64,000 nucleotides of DNA, taken from the NCBI RefSeq assembly GCF_014138285.1, contig NZ_JACGXN010000007.1, positions 124,001 to 188,000 on the forward strand, written 5' to 3'. A model generated the notes under the pieces. It did no database searches and was not told where the DNA came from. It saw only the letters and a program-made list of their open reading frames with translations. Each line of letters opens with the position of its first letter. Within the stretch, counting starts at the first letter, position 1. Position numbers and translations under genes: made by a program. The DNA comes from Phyllobacterium myrsinacearum (GTDB lineage: Bacteria > Pseudomonadota > Alphaproteobacteria > Rhizobiales > Rhizobiaceae). Positions 52,833-61,598 of the stretch are shown here, one piece after another.

Positions 52833-54017
52833 TCAGCAGTCGGATTTCTTGAAGGGGGCATGCTCGTTGAGAACTTCGCTCATCGTAGCAACCTCGCTGC
52901 GCTCATGTTCGAGGAAACCTGCGACAGCACGGCGCAAGCCTTCATGGGCTATAAAATGAGCGGAATGGGTCGTGACCGGCAGATAGCCGCGCGCAAGCTT
53001 GTGTTCGCCCTGTGCGCCAGCCTCGACCACATGCAACTTGCGTTCGATGGCAAAGTCGATGGCCTGGTGATAGCAGACCTCGAAATGCAGAAACCGGTGA
53101 TCCTCGATGCAGCCCCAGTGGCGGCCAAAGAGCCGGTCGGAGCCGATAAAATTGATCGCGCCTGCGATGTAACGGCCATCGCGCCTCGCCATCATCAGAA
53201 CAATGTCATCGGGCATGCGCTCGCCGATAAGCCGGTAAAATTCGCGATTAAGGTAAGGGCGGCCCCATTTGCGACTGCCGGTGTCCGTATAAAAGGTGAA
53301 AAAGTCGTCCCATACAGGTTTGGTCAGTGCGCTGCCGGTCAGGTGATCAATCGAAATGCCATCGGCAAGAGCTTCGCGCCGCTCCCGCTTTAACGCCTTG
53401 CGTTTGCGCGCAGCAAGACTTTCAAGGAAATCATCATAGGTTTCATACCCCTCGTTGAAGAAGTGAAACTGCTGATCGATGCGATGCAGGAAGCCGGCCT
53501 CTGTCAAAGCGGGCAGATCATCTGCATTGACGAAGGTGGAATGAGCCGATGAAACGCCAAGCTGTCCTGTGAGCTGCCGCAAACCATTGGCAAGCGCGGC
53601 ACGAACTGCCGGACCGTCCCAATCCCGATGCGCAAGAAGGCGAGGGCCCGTTGCCGGCGTGAAGGGAATGCTGGCCTGCAATTTCGGATAATAGCGTCCG
53701 CCAGCCCGTTCGAACGCGTCCGCCCAACCATGGTCGAAGACATACTCACCCTGGCTGTGACCCTTCAGATAGCACGGGACAGCACCAATAACTTTTCCTG
53801 CGGCATCTTCGAGACGCAGGAACTGCGGCAGCCAGCCGGATTTGCGTTCGACGCAGCCGGAATCTTCCAGTGCGGACAGGAAAGCATATGAAAGGAAGGG
53901 ATTGTAGCCGGGTGACTCTCTTGAGGTTCCCGTCAGCTGCGACCACTCCTCCGGCGTGAACGCGCCGATTCCATCGCCGACGCGCAAGGTGAACTCGCCC
54001 TGATCAAGATTTGACAT
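52833..54017 (-). CDS. FemAB-like/GNAT-fold protein (DUF482, peptidoglycan-recognition-like family)
   Basis: Predicted 394-residue soluble protein of the COG3146 (DUF482) family, which is related to FemAB aminoacyl transferases. Family features are YNPFLSYAFLSALEDSGCV near 38-56, YLKGHSQGEYVFDHGWADAFERAG, SSAHSTFVN, and the conserved core MMARRDGRYIAGAINFIGSDRLFGRHWGC near 284-312, HFEVCYHQAIDFAI following. The role is unproven; transfer of an amino acid to an envelope precursor is a guess by fold. It follows the glycerophosphodiesterase gene in the same direction. Confidence 0.85.
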   Translation of the reverse strand: MSNLDQGEFTLRVGDGIGAFTPEEWSQLTGTSRESPGYNPFLSYAFLSALEDSGCVERKSGWLPQFLRLEDAAGKVIGAVPCYLKGHSQGEYVFDHGWADAFERAGGRYYPKLQASIPFTPATGPRLLAHRDWDGPAVRAALANGLRQLTGQLGVSSAHSTFVNADDLPALTEAGFLHRIDQQFHFFNEGYETYDDFLESLAARKRKALKRERREALADGISIDHLTGSALTKPVWDDFFTFYTDTGSRKWGRPYLNREFYRLIGERMPDDIVLMMARRDGRYIAGAINFIGSDRLFGRHWGCIEDHRFLHFEVCYHQAIDFAIERKLHVVEAGAQGEHKLARGYLPVTTHSAHFIAHEGLRRAVAGFLEHERSEVATMSEVLNEHAPFKKSDC

Positions 54018-54134
54018 TGCTGAACTTGGTTTCCTGACGTTACCGGCAGGATGATGGTCGCCTCGCTGCCTCTGGTTTAAACTAGGTATTTCACCCAGCG
54101 ATACAAGAGGCAGCGCGGCTTAACATGAGCGGCT

Positions 54135-54854
54135 TCAAGCCGCCCGAGGATCGAATCCTTCAAACGTGATCTGATCCACGCGCGCATCGCTCCTGGCTTT
54201 GTCATCGGGACTGCGCACCGTCCAGGAAATGACCGGCAAGTCAAGTTTGCTCTTCACGAAATCGACAAAGCGGTTTTCCAGATGATGAACATTGTAGGAG
54301 ACGAAATCGATATCGTGAGCAAGCATGGAAAAATGCGCTTCCAGATCGCTGTCTTTCAGGCCTTCAGCCGTGAGCCCGGCCGGAATACCGGGAGCATCCT
54401 TGCCAAACAGCCGGATGAGATGGTGATCGAAGGACATGATGGCGGCATCGCCTTCATACCCCGCCAAATCCTCGGCAACTGCCTTGACGAGACCATCGTC
54501 CCTTCCCGGAATACCTTTCAATTCAATCACAACGGGTACCCGCCCGGCGATGAGCTTGAGTGCTTCTGCCAGTGTTGGTACGTGATCCTTGGTGCCGCCG
54601 ACCCGCAGGGCTGCGGCGTCTGCAACCGAAACGTCATGAGTATTTCCTGATTTGCCCACCAGTCGATCCAGTGTACCGTCATGGAACACGATCGCTTTGC
54701 CATCAGCAGAGAGATGCACATCGCATTCGATCGCAAATCCGGCACTTGCCGCTGCGTCAAAGGCCGAAAGTGTGTTCTCCCAGCGGGATTTGTTCAGATC
54801 ATGCAATCCGCGGTGGGCAATAGGTGTTTTTGCCAGCCAATCCAGAGATGCCAT
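54135..54854 (-). CDS. ugpQ: Glycerophosphodiester phosphodiesterase
   Basis: Predicted 239-residue cytoplasmic enzyme that hydrolyses glycerophosphodiesters to glycerol 3-phosphate and alcohol. The signature IAHRGLHDLNKSRWENTLSAFDAA (12-35) holds the catalytic His and metal Glu, and FAIECDVHLSADGKAIVFHDGTLDRL (40-65) the second His. With no signal peptide it matches UgpQ rather than GlpQ. The gene starts 2 bases after the RidA-family stop. Substrates such as glycerophosphocholine would release choline, a precursor of the betaine used by the genes at 22-28 kb, though no genetic link exists. Confidence 0.9.
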   Translation of the reverse strand: MASLDWLAKTPIAHRGLHDLNKSRWENTLSAFDAAASAGFAIECDVHLSADGKAIVFHDGTLDRLVGKSGNTHDVSVADAAALRVGGTKDHVPTLAEALKLIAGRVPVVIELKGIPGRDDGLVKAVAEDLAGYEGDAAIMSFDHHLIRLFGKDAPGIPAGLTAEGLKDSDLEAHFSMLAHDIDFVSYNVHHLENRFVDFVKSKLDLPVISWTVRSPDDKARSDARVDQITFEGFDPRAA

Positions 54855-54856
54855 GA

Positions 54857-55321
54857 TCAGCGAACCTCGATGATGGCTTCGATTTCCACCGGTGCATTCA
54901 GTGGCAGAACGGCGGTACCGACGGCCGAACGGGCATGGCGGCCCTTGTCGCCAAGCACGGCAACCAGAAAATCGGATGCGCCGTTGGCGACAAGATGCTG
55001 TTCGGTAAAATCCTTGGAGGAAGCGACAAACACGGTGATCTTCACAACCCGCTCAATCTTTTCAAGGTCGCCAAGTGCTGCCTTTGCCTGTGCAAGAATA
55101 TTGATGGCACAGGCCTTTGCTGCTTCCTGGCCCTGCGCGAGCGTAAGATCTGCGCCAAGCAGACCCGTGTGGACGAGCTTGCCCCCCGCGAGCGGCAACT
55201 GTCCCGAGGTCAGAAGCAGCGATCCGCTCTGCGCAAACGGAACGTAATTTGCGGCCGGTGCCGCGGCCACGGGGAGGGTGATGCGTAGCTCGGTTAGACG
55301 GCTTTCGACGGTACTGCTCAT
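54857..55321 (-). CDS. RidA family protein (YjgF/YER057c, long subgroup)
   Basis: Predicted 154-residue RidA-like protein. Classical RidA deaminates reactive enamine intermediates; this longer subgroup (VESRLTELRITLP start, AAAPAANYVPFAQSGSLLLTSGQLP near 19-43) has no proven role. The VKITVFVASSKDFTEQHLVANGASDFLVAVLGDKGRHARSAVGTAVLPLNAPVEIEAIIEV region is in order; in place of the catalytic Arg-based pattern (IPxR) near the C-terminus, RHARSAVG supplies the conserved Arg. AGGAAATC precedes ATG 55321. It is the first gene of the leftward group. Confidence 0.88.
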   Translation of the reverse strand: MSSTVESRLTELRITLPVAAAPAANYVPFAQSGSLLLTSGQLPLAGGKLVHTGLLGADLTLAQGQEAAKACAINILAQAKAALGDLEKIERVVKITVFVASSKDFTEQHLVANGASDFLVAVLGDKGRHARSAVGTAVLPLNAPVEIEAIIEVR

Positions 55322-55441
55322 GGGATTTCCTGTCCTTATGTTGCGGAATCGCAATTGATTGTGAATGAAGTTGCGATTTTTGCCTCGCTTCCGCCAAGAG
55401 TTTTTTTAATATGCACATTCGAAAACTGGAGAATCTTGTCA

Positions 55442-56266
55442 ATGCGTCTATTCCCCGTCCTCGTTTTCAGCATGAGCGCCATCGGTCTGTCCGGATCATC
55501 CATGGCTCTTGCTGCTGGAACAGCGACTCTCGTACCACACCGCGCCATCTACGATCTGAAGCTGGACAATGCGCAGGAAAGCAGTGGTATCACGGGGCTG
55601 ACAGGCCGCATGGTATACGAATTCAATGGTTCGGATTGTGAAGGTTACACGACAAATTTTCGCTTCGTGACACGCGTGGACATGGAGGAGCAGCCCCAAC
55701 GGGTGACTGACCAGCAGACCACGACCTTTGAATCGGGGGATGGTGCGAAATTCCGTTTCGTCAACAAGACATTCGTGGACCAGAGCCTGACCAAGGAAGT
55801 GCGCGGTGATGCACTTCTGGCCAAGGACAAGACGGAAATTTCCCTGACCAAGCCGGAAGCGAACAAGGAAAATCTCGAGTTTTCACAGTTTCCGACGCGC
55901 CATATGCAGGAACTGATCGGGAAAGCCATTGCCGGTGACGTCTTCTACCAGACAAAATTGTTTGACGGCTCCGAGGATGCCGACAAGGTTATGGCGACGA
56001 CGGTTGTCATTGGCAAATCGGCAGCTGGTGATTCTGATGACGAAACCAAGAAGATGGGCGCGCTGGAGAAGGAAAACACCTGGCCCGTTTCCATCGCCTA
56101 TTTTGATGACGCGGATAAATCGGAAGGCTTGCCCAGTTACCGCATAAATTTCAAACTCTACCGCAACGGGGTGACCCGCGATCTCAAGATGGATTACGGT
56201 GACTTTTCCATGACCGGAAAGCTCGTCAATCTTGAACTTTTTGACGCTCCGAAATGTTCGAAGTAG
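55442..56266 (+). CDS. eipB: Cell envelope integrity protein EipB (DUF1849)
   Basis: Predicted 274-residue periplasmic protein. A signal peptide (MRLFPVLVFSMSAIGLSG to ALAAG, about 1-25) leads to a beta-rich body starting LVPHRAIYDLKL. One cysteine in NGSDCEGY (near 63) and one close to the C-terminus (APKCSK) match the disulphide described in Brucella EipB, which folds as an open beta-barrel and is needed for envelope stress resistance. ATG at 55442 is used; a GGAG lies 10 bases upstream. It stands alone between the RidA group and rpsB and is followed at once by a toxin remnant. Confidence 0.87.
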   Translation: MRLFPVLVFSMSAIGLSGSSMALAAGTATLVPHRAIYDLKLDNAQESSGITGLTGRMVYEFNGSDCEGYTTNFRFVTRVDMEEQPQRVTDQQTTTFESGDGAKFRFVNKTFVDQSLTKEVRGDALLAKDKTEISLTKPEANKENLEFSQFPTRHMQELIGKAIAGDVFYQTKLFDGSEDADKVMATTVVIGKSAAGDSDDETKKMGALEKENTWPVSIAYFDDADKSEGLPSYRINFKLYRNGVTRDLKMDYGDFSMTGKLVNLELFDAPKCSK

Positions 56267-56456
56267 CGCGCGAAACTATCGAGAATGGTTGGCTTCCATG
56301 GAAGGTCCCAGACAATTAGGCAAAGCATTGTCAGATTCACTTGGTGGGCTATGGCGCTACTAGAGTCGGCAACTATCGCATCATTTGCGATTTGCGAGGA
56401 AAGCGCCTTATCATTTGGTTCTTGAGATTGGCCATTGCGGAGTCATTTATCGATGA
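56265..56456 (+). pseudogene. Remnant of a RelE/ParE-type toxin gene
   Basis: Translation from 56268 gives ARNYREWLASMEGPRQLGKA and, further on, LSDSLGGLWRY, then a stop at 56361. One frame on (from 56362) the text continues RVGNYRIICDLRGKRLII, and back in the first frame it ends LVLEIGHCGVIYR with stop at 56454-56456. Joined, this is the C-terminal two thirds of a RelE/StbE toxin (pattern PRxLGKALxGxLxGLWRYRVGxYRIIC and LVLEIGHRREVY). It needs one inserted base near 56361 and one lost near 56413. The N-terminus and any antitoxin gene are missing. It begins directly at the eipB stop. Confidence 0.8.
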
Positions 56457-56648
56457 TGGGCCGATGAATTCTCCTTAAATCGCCTTTTCTCACGCTTGCT
56501 CTTGCCTTTGCCGCCAATATCCATTAACAGCCGCTTCATTCCACACACGGGATTTGGGTTGATATCGGGAGAAATCCGATATGGCCTCCGGTGGCGGGTC
56601 TCCCGCCTCTTTCCTGTGGAGGTTAAACCGGAAAAGGAAAACTAAGAG
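56457..56648 (+). promoter_or_regulatory. rpsB promoter and leader with two hairpins
   Basis: The 192 bases before rpsB hold no gene. ATATCGG (56562-56568) pairs with CCGATAT (56576-56582), and GGCGGG (56593-56598) pairs with CCCGCC (56602-56607) with a T-rich tail. Such a leader could bind ribosomal protein S2 for feedback control, as in other bacteria; no known RNA family is recognised. GGAGG near 56618 is far from the start, and AAGAG lies next to the ATG. Confidence 0.5.
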
Positions 56649-57443
56649 ATGGCATTGCCTGATTTCAGCATGCGTCAGCTCCTCGAAGCTGGCGTTCACT
56701 TCGGCCACCAGACACATCGCTGGAACCCGAAGATGGCACCATACATTTATGGTGACCGCAACAACATTCACATTCTTGACCTGGCCCAGACCTATCCGCT
56801 GCTGCACACAGCACTGAAGAAGGTTTCGGACACCGTAGCCCGTGGCGGCCGCGTTCTGTTCGTCGGCACCAAGCGTCAGGCTTCGGACATCATTGCCGAT
56901 GCGGCAACCCGTTCGGCCCAGTATTACGTCAACGCCCGCTGGCTCGGCGGCATGATGACCAACTGGAAGACGATTTCGAACTCCATTCAGCGTCTGCGCA
57001 AGCTGGACGAACTTCTTTCGGGCGAAGCGCAGGGCTTCACCAAGAAGGAGCGTCTGAACCTTGATCGTGAACGCGAGAAGCTCAACCGCGCCCTCGGCGG
57101 TATCAAGAACATGGGTTCGATTCCGGACCTGATCTTCATCATTGATACCAACAAGGAAGCGATTGCCATTCAGGAAGCCAAGCGTCTCGGCATTCCGGTT
57201 GTAGCCGTTATCGACTCCAACTGCGATCCGGACCAGATCGACTTCCCGATTCCCGGCAATGACGACGCATCGCGCGCCATTTCGCTCTATTGCGATCTGA
57301 TTGCCAAGGCTGCCCTTGATGGCATTCTGCGTCAGCAGGGTTCGCTCGGCATCGATGTCGGTGCTCAGGAAGAAGCACCTGTCGAGCCAGCGCTTGAAGA
57401 GCCGGCACAGGCTCCTGCACAGGACGGTGAAGCCTCCGCTTGA
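56649..57443 (+). CDS. rpsB: 30S ribosomal protein S2
   Basis: Predicted 264-residue ribosomal protein. The start [29 protein letters not shown] is diagnostic, with [10 protein letters not shown], the coiled-coil region [15 protein letters not shown] and [29 protein letters not shown]. The C-terminal 25 residues are an acidic Glu/Pro/Ala tail ([18 protein letters not shown]) common in alphaproteobacteria. It is the first gene of the rpsB-tsf-pyrH-frr-uppS-cdsA-rseP-bamA series. Confidence 0.98.
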   Translation: MALPDFSMRQLLEAGVHFGHQTHRWNPKMAPYIYGDRNNIHILDLAQTYPLLHTALKKVSDTVARGGRVLFVGTKRQASDIIADAATRSAQYYVNARWLGGMMTNWKTISNSIQRLRKLDELLSGEAQGFTKKERLNLDREREKLNRALGGIKNMGSIPDLIFIIDTNKEAIAIQEAKRLGIPVVAVIDSNCDPDQIDFPIPGNDDASRAISLYCDLIAKAALDGILRQQGSLGIDVGAQEEAPVEPALEEPAQAPAQDGEASA

Positions 57444-57469
57444 GGCTTCATATACCCGTCGTAACGGGT
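57429..57469 (+). other. Two hairpins between rpsB and tsf
   Basis: GAAGCCTC (57429-57436) pairs with GAGGCTTC (57442-57449), overlapping the rpsB stop. ACCCGT (57454-57459) pairs with ACGGGT (57464-57469). They may give partial termination or processing, which would set different amounts of S2 and EF-Ts. Confidence 0.5.
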
Positions 57470-57560
57470 GACTAAAAACAATTGTATTGGCGCATGACGC
57501 GCCGCAAAGTTGGCATGCTGGTTTCTCCAGTATGCCTTCGCTTTGAGAAGAGGCGACATA

Positions 57561-58484
57561 ATGAGCATTTCTGCATCACAGGTAAAAGAACTCCGCGAAA
57601 TCAGCGGTGCTGGCATGATGGACTGCAAGGCAGCCCTGACTGAAACCAATGGCGACATGGAAGCTGCCGTTGACTGGCTGCGTGCCAAGGGTATTTCGAA
57701 GGCAGACAAGAAGGCTGGCCGTACAGCTGCCGAAGGTCTGGTTGGCGTTGCAACGAACGGCAAGAAGTCGGTTGTTGTTGAAGTCAATTCCGAAACAGAT
57801 TTCGTTGCCCGTAACGACGCGTTCCAGGACATCGTTCGCAATGTTGCGAGCGTTGCTCTCGGCACTGATGGTTCCACGGCTGCCGTTGCTGCCGCAACCT
57901 ATCCGTCAACTGGCAAGTCCGTCGTCGACACGATCAAGGATGCCGTTGGCACAATCGGCGAAAACCTTTCGTTCCGCCGTTCGGCCGCGCTCAGCGTCAA
58001 TGAAGGCGTTGTTGCAACCTATATTCACAACGGTGTTTCCGACGGCCTCGGCAAGCTCGGTGTTCTCGTTGCCATCGAAACTGCTGGCAATGCGGATGCC
58101 GCCAACGCATTCGGCCGTCAGGTTGCCATGCACGTTGCTGCGACCAGCCCGCTCGCTTTGACTGCGGCAGAAGTCGATCCGGCTGCCGTCGAGCGTGAAA
58201 AGGCTGTTTTCACCGAGTCCGCCCGCCAGTCCGGCAAGCCGGACAACATCATTGAAAAGATGGTCGAAGGCCGTCTGCGCAAGTTCTATGAGGAAGTTGT
58301 TCTTCTCTCACAGGCTTTCGTCATCAATCCCGACCTGACTGTCGAAGCCGCTCTCAAGGATGCGGAAAAGGCAATCGGCGCGCCAGCCAAGATCACGGCA
58401 TTTGTCCGTTTTTCTCTGGGTGAGGGCATCGAGAAGGAAGAGACCGATTTCGCAGCGGAAGTTGCAGCAGCTGTGAAGAAGTAA
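57561..58484 (+). CDS. tsf: Translation elongation factor Ts
   Basis: Predicted 307-residue guanine nucleotide exchange factor for EF-Tu. The N-terminal UBA-like part [24 protein letters not shown] (4-27) is diagnostic, followed by core repeats with [19 protein letters not shown] and the C-terminal module. AGAGGCG precedes ATG 57561; the open frame from 57510 has no support. It is followed by a strong hairpin and then pyrH. Confidence 0.98.
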   Translation: MSISASQVKELREISGAGMMDCKAALTETNGDMEAAVDWLRAKGISKADKKAGRTAAEGLVGVATNGKKSVVVEVNSETDFVARNDAFQDIVRNVASVALGTDGSTAAVAAATYPSTGKSVVDTIKDAVGTIGENLSFRRSAALSVNEGVVATYIHNGVSDGLGKLGVLVAIETAGNADAANAFGRQVAMHVAATSPLALTAAEVDPAAVEREKAVFTESARQSGKPDNIIEKMVEGRLRKFYEEVVLLSQAFVINPDLTVEAALKDAEKAIGAPAKITAFVRFSLGEGIEKEETDFAAEVAAAVKK

Positions 58485-58504
58485 TTTCACAATTGACGAA
58501 ATCA

Positions 58505-58534
58505 AAGGGCATCGCGTGACAACGCGGTGCCCTT
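58505..58534 (+). terminator. Long hairpin between tsf and pyrH
   Basis: 58505-58517 (AAGGGCATCGCGT) pairs with 58522-58534 (ACGCGGTGCCCTT), a 13-base stem with one wobble. No T-run follows, so it may be an mRNA processing or partial termination site within the operon. Confidence 0.5.
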
Positions 58535-58584
58535 GGTGTATCCGGACTTCGAATATCTGAAATGCGCGACTCTGAGGAGGTCTT

Positions 58585-59307
58585 ATGGTTGGTACGGCTG
58601 TCTATAAACGCGTTCTGCTGAAGGCCTCCGGTGAAGCTCTCATGGGCGATCAGGGGTTCGGGATCGACGTCACCGTTGCCGACCGTATTGCCAGTGATAT
58701 CGCCGAAGCGCGTGCTCTCGGTGTCGAAGTCGGTGTCGTTATCGGCGGCGGTAACATTTTTCGCGGTGTTGCTGTTGCTTCCAAAGGCGGCGACCGGGTT
58801 ACCGGCGATCACATGGGCATGCTCGCCACGGTCATTAATTCGCTGGCTCTGCGCACATCTCTGGTCAAGATCGGTATCGACACAGTCGTGCTGTCTGCCA
58901 TTGCCATGCCTGAATTGTGCGAGACTTTTTCCCAGAGACAGGCGACGGCCTATATGGACATGGGAAAAGTGGTGATTTTTGCCGGTGGCACGGGCAATCC
59001 ATTCTTCACGACAGATTCGGCCGCAGCGTTGCGCGCAGCTGAAGTTGGCGCTGATGCCCTGTTCAAGGGCACTCAGGTCGATGGCGTTTACACTGCTGAT
59101 CCCAAAAAGGACCCCAATGCAGTGCGCTTTGACCGACTTACCCACAAGGAGATGCTCGATCGGGGCCTTACGGTTATGGATACAACCGCGGTGGCTCTTG
59201 CGCGAGAGAACAATATCCCAATAATTGTCTATTCAATCCACGAAAAGGGTGGTTTTGCGGAAGTTCTGCAAGGCAGAGGACGTGCGACGATCGTATCTGA
59301 CGATTGA
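58585..59307 (+). CDS. pyrH: UMP kinase
   Basis: Predicted 240-residue hexameric kinase converting UMP to UDP. Family motifs: YKRVLLKASGEALMG (6-20), VGVVIGGGNIFRG (51-63), ADALFKGTQVDGVYTADPKKDPNA (near 155-178) and MDTTAVALARENNIPIIV. GGAGG lies 7 bases before the ATG. Its product feeds both nucleotide and cell-wall precursor pathways, and the place between tsf and frr is conserved across proteobacteria. Confidence 0.97.
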   Translation: MVGTAVYKRVLLKASGEALMGDQGFGIDVTVADRIASDIAEARALGVEVGVVIGGGNIFRGVAVASKGGDRVTGDHMGMLATVINSLALRTSLVKIGIDTVVLSAIAMPELCETFSQRQATAYMDMGKVVIFAGGTGNPFFTTDSAAALRAAEVGADALFKGTQVDGVYTADPKKDPNAVRFDRLTHKEMLDRGLTVMDTTAVALARENNIPIIVYSIHEKGGFAEVLQGRGRATIVSDD

Positions 59308-59376
59308 TCGGTCATCCTCGCAAGAGGTGACCAGAATGCCGGCCAGAATACCGGAAAGATTATAGGAGCATTGAAC

Positions 59377-59937
59377 ATGAGTGATGCACTCGATTTGAAT
59401 GATCTGAAGCGCCGTATGGACGGGGCCGTGCAGGCATTGAAACATGACCTCAATGGTCTGCGCACCGGTCGCGCATCGCCGAGCCTGCTGGAACCGATCG
59501 TGGTGGAAGCTTACGGCTCGAACATGCCGTTGAACCAGGTTGCCAATATTACCGTTCCTGAATCCCGAATGCTTGCCGTATCGGTCTGGGACAAGTCCAT
59601 GGTCGGCAAGGTTGAGCGCGCAATCCGTGAATCGGGTCTTGGTCTTAATCCGATCACCGACGGCAACAATCTTCGCATTCCTCTGCCTGAACTCAACGAG
59701 CAGCGCCGCAAGGAACTGGTGAAAATCGCGCATCAGTACGTCGAACAGGCCAAGGTTGCTGCGCGCCACGTGCGCCGTGACGGCATGGATGAGTTGAAAA
59801 AACTCGAAAAGGACGGTGACATCAGCCAGGATGACAACCGCGTTCTGTCTGAAAAGGTGCAAAAACTGACGGATGACACGATCACCGAAATGGACAAGGT
59901 TGTTGCCGCCAAGCAGGCGGAAATTATGCAGGTCTAG
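59377..59937 (+). CDS. frr: Ribosome recycling factor
   Basis: Predicted 186-residue factor that splits post-termination ribosomes with EF-G. The three-helix bundle sequence is typical: [39 protein letters not shown] (11-49), [14 protein letters not shown], then [22 protein letters not shown] near the end. ATG at 59377 has AGGAGC 7 bases upstream; TTG at 59371 is possible but less likely. Confidence 0.97.
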   Translation: MSDALDLNDLKRRMDGAVQALKHDLNGLRTGRASPSLLEPIVVEAYGSNMPLNQVANITVPESRMLAVSVWDKSMVGKVERAIRESGLGLNPITDGNNLRIPLPELNEQRRKELVKIAHQYVEQAKVAARHVRRDGMDELKKLEKDGDISQDDNRVLSEKVQKLTDDTITEMDKVVAAKQAEIMQV

Positions 59938-59977
59938 TCTGTTCGTAGTCCTTTAATACTACCGGAGGTTGAGTGCC

Positions 59978-60697
59978 ATGTCCAATCCGAGCCACATTGC
60001 CATCATTATGGATGGAAATGGCCGTTGGGCAAAGGCGCGGGGCCTGCCGCGTGCAGCTGGTCACAAGGCTGGCGTTGAAGCACTGCGTGAAACCATTCGC
60101 GCGGCGGGGAAGATGGGCATTCCATTTCTGACCCTGTTTGCGTTCTCATCGGAAAACTGGTCGCGTCCGCGATCCGAAGTATCGGACCTGATGGGGCTGT
60201 TGAAACTGTTCATCCGCCGCGATCTGGCTGATCTTCACCGTGAGAATGTGCGGGTGCGCATCATTGGCGAGCGGGAAGGTTTGGCCAAGGATATCCGCGG
60301 ACTTCTGGCGGAAGCGGAGACCCTGACCGAAAAGAACACGGCGCTCACACTTGTTATTGCCTTCAACTATGGCTCGCGCAATGAAATTACACGGGCTGTT
60401 CAGAAGATTGTTTCGGATATCGCGTCTGGTGTGTTGGCTCAGGAAGACGTAACCGCCGAGAGCATTTCAGCGCGGCTGGATACGGCCGATATTCCCGATC
60501 CTGACCTGATCATCCGCACAAGCGGCGAGATGCGTCTTTCCAATTTCCTGCTTTGGCAGGCGGCTTATTCGGAATTCATGTTTCTGCCCTGTTACTGGCC
60601 GGATTTCCGCGCTGCACATTTGGCAGAAGCGATTGAGACATTTCATATGCGTGAACGGCGCTTCGGCGGGGTAAATCAGCAGGAAATTGCCCTGTGA
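59978..60697 (+). CDS. uppS: Undecaprenyl diphosphate synthase (isoprenyl transferase)
   Basis: Predicted 239-residue cis-prenyltransferase that makes the C55 carrier of cell-wall and polysaccharide synthesis. Substrate-binding motif [27 protein letters not shown] (5-31) has the catalytic Asp, with [15 protein letters not shown] and [32 protein letters not shown] 59978 is placed 9 bases from GGAGG; TTG at 59969 lies too close to it. The last 4 bases overlap cdsA (GTGA). Confidence 0.96.
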   Translation: MSNPSHIAIIMDGNGRWAKARGLPRAAGHKAGVEALRETIRAAGKMGIPFLTLFAFSSENWSRPRSEVSDLMGLLKLFIRRDLADLHRENVRVRIIGEREGLAKDIRGLLAEAETLTEKNTALTLVIAFNYGSRNEITRAVQKIVSDIASGVLAQEDVTAESISARLDTADIPDPDLIIRTSGEMRLSNFLLWQAAYSEFMFLPCYWPDFRAAHLAEAIETFHMRERRFGGVNQQEIAL

Positions 60698-61545
60698 CGG
60701 CTTCAGGGCCATCCGCACCGGGTAAAGGCACCGGCCGTTTTTCCAATCTCCACAAGCGCACGCTCAGCGCTGCTGTCCTTATCGCGATCGCTGTGGCGTT
60801 GACGTGGGTCGGCGGCCTGCCATTCACTTTGATGGCCTGCGTGATCGGATTGGGCGTCTTTTACGAATGGCAAGACATTACAGGTCCACGCTCCAATGCC
60901 CTCACGCGCGGTGTTTCCTGGGCGTGTCTGATCGTTGTGCTTGGCCTTTTGATGCTGTCGCATAATGGTTTGCTGATTATAGCCATATTGTTGGCCGGAT
61001 CCGTGCTTGTGGCCGTGATTGGCGGCCGGCAGTTCGGCGTTTGGCCGGCGGTTGGCCTTCTCTATGCCGGATTTCCGTCCATAGCACTGACGTTCGTACG
61101 CGGTGACACGGGCGATGGATTTGCAGCCATCCTGTTTCTGTTCGCCGTTGTCTGGTCAACCGATATTTTTGCCTACTTCAATGGTCGCGCGCTGGGTGGC
61201 CCAAAACTCGCGCCGCGTTTTTCGCCCAACAAGACCTGGGCAGGGGCCATTGGCGGCGCGGCAGCGGGTATCGCTGCCGGCGTGGCCTGCGCGGCATTCA
61301 TAACGCCGGCCGGCGGTATTCCCATCCCGCTGATCGCTTTCATCCTGTCGGTGACGGCCCAGATCGGCGATCTGGGCGAATCGTGGGTCAAACGCAAGTT
61401 TGGCGTGAAGGATTCGGGGCAAATGATTCCTGGTCACGGTGGCGTGATGGACCGGGTGGACGGACTTGTGGCCGCGGCGGCATTGCTGTACCTCATCGGG
61501 GCAATTCTGGTGAAACCGGAAACGCCTTACGATATTCTTTTCTAG
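60694..61545 (+). CDS. cdsA: Phosphatidate cytidylyltransferase
   Basis: Predicted 283-residue membrane enzyme making CDP-diacylglycerol. It has a short cytoplasmic start, about seven membrane helices and the C-terminal signature [29 protein letters not shown] near 229-257, which holds the metal-binding Asp residues. Translation starts with GTG overlapping the uppS stop. No dxr gene lies between cdsA and rseP; the gap to the rseP start is 53 bases. Confidence 0.95.
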   Translation: MTASGPSAPGKGTGRFSNLHKRTLSAAVLIAIAVALTWVGGLPFTLMACVIGLGVFYEWQDITGPRSNALTRGVSWACLIVVLGLLMLSHNGLLIIAILLAGSVLVAVIGGRQFGVWPAVGLLYAGFPSIALTFVRGDTGDGFAAILFLFAVVWSTDIFAYFNGRALGGPKLAPRFSPNKTWAGAIGGAAAGIAAGVACAAFITPAGGIPIPLIAFILSVTAQIGDLGESWVKRKFGVKDSGQMIPGHGGVMDRVDGLVAAAALLYLIGAILVKPETPYDILF

Positions 61546-61598
61546 CAGGCTAAGTTCGGTAACCCCTGATGGGTTTTGGACAGGGCCCGGAGGACATT

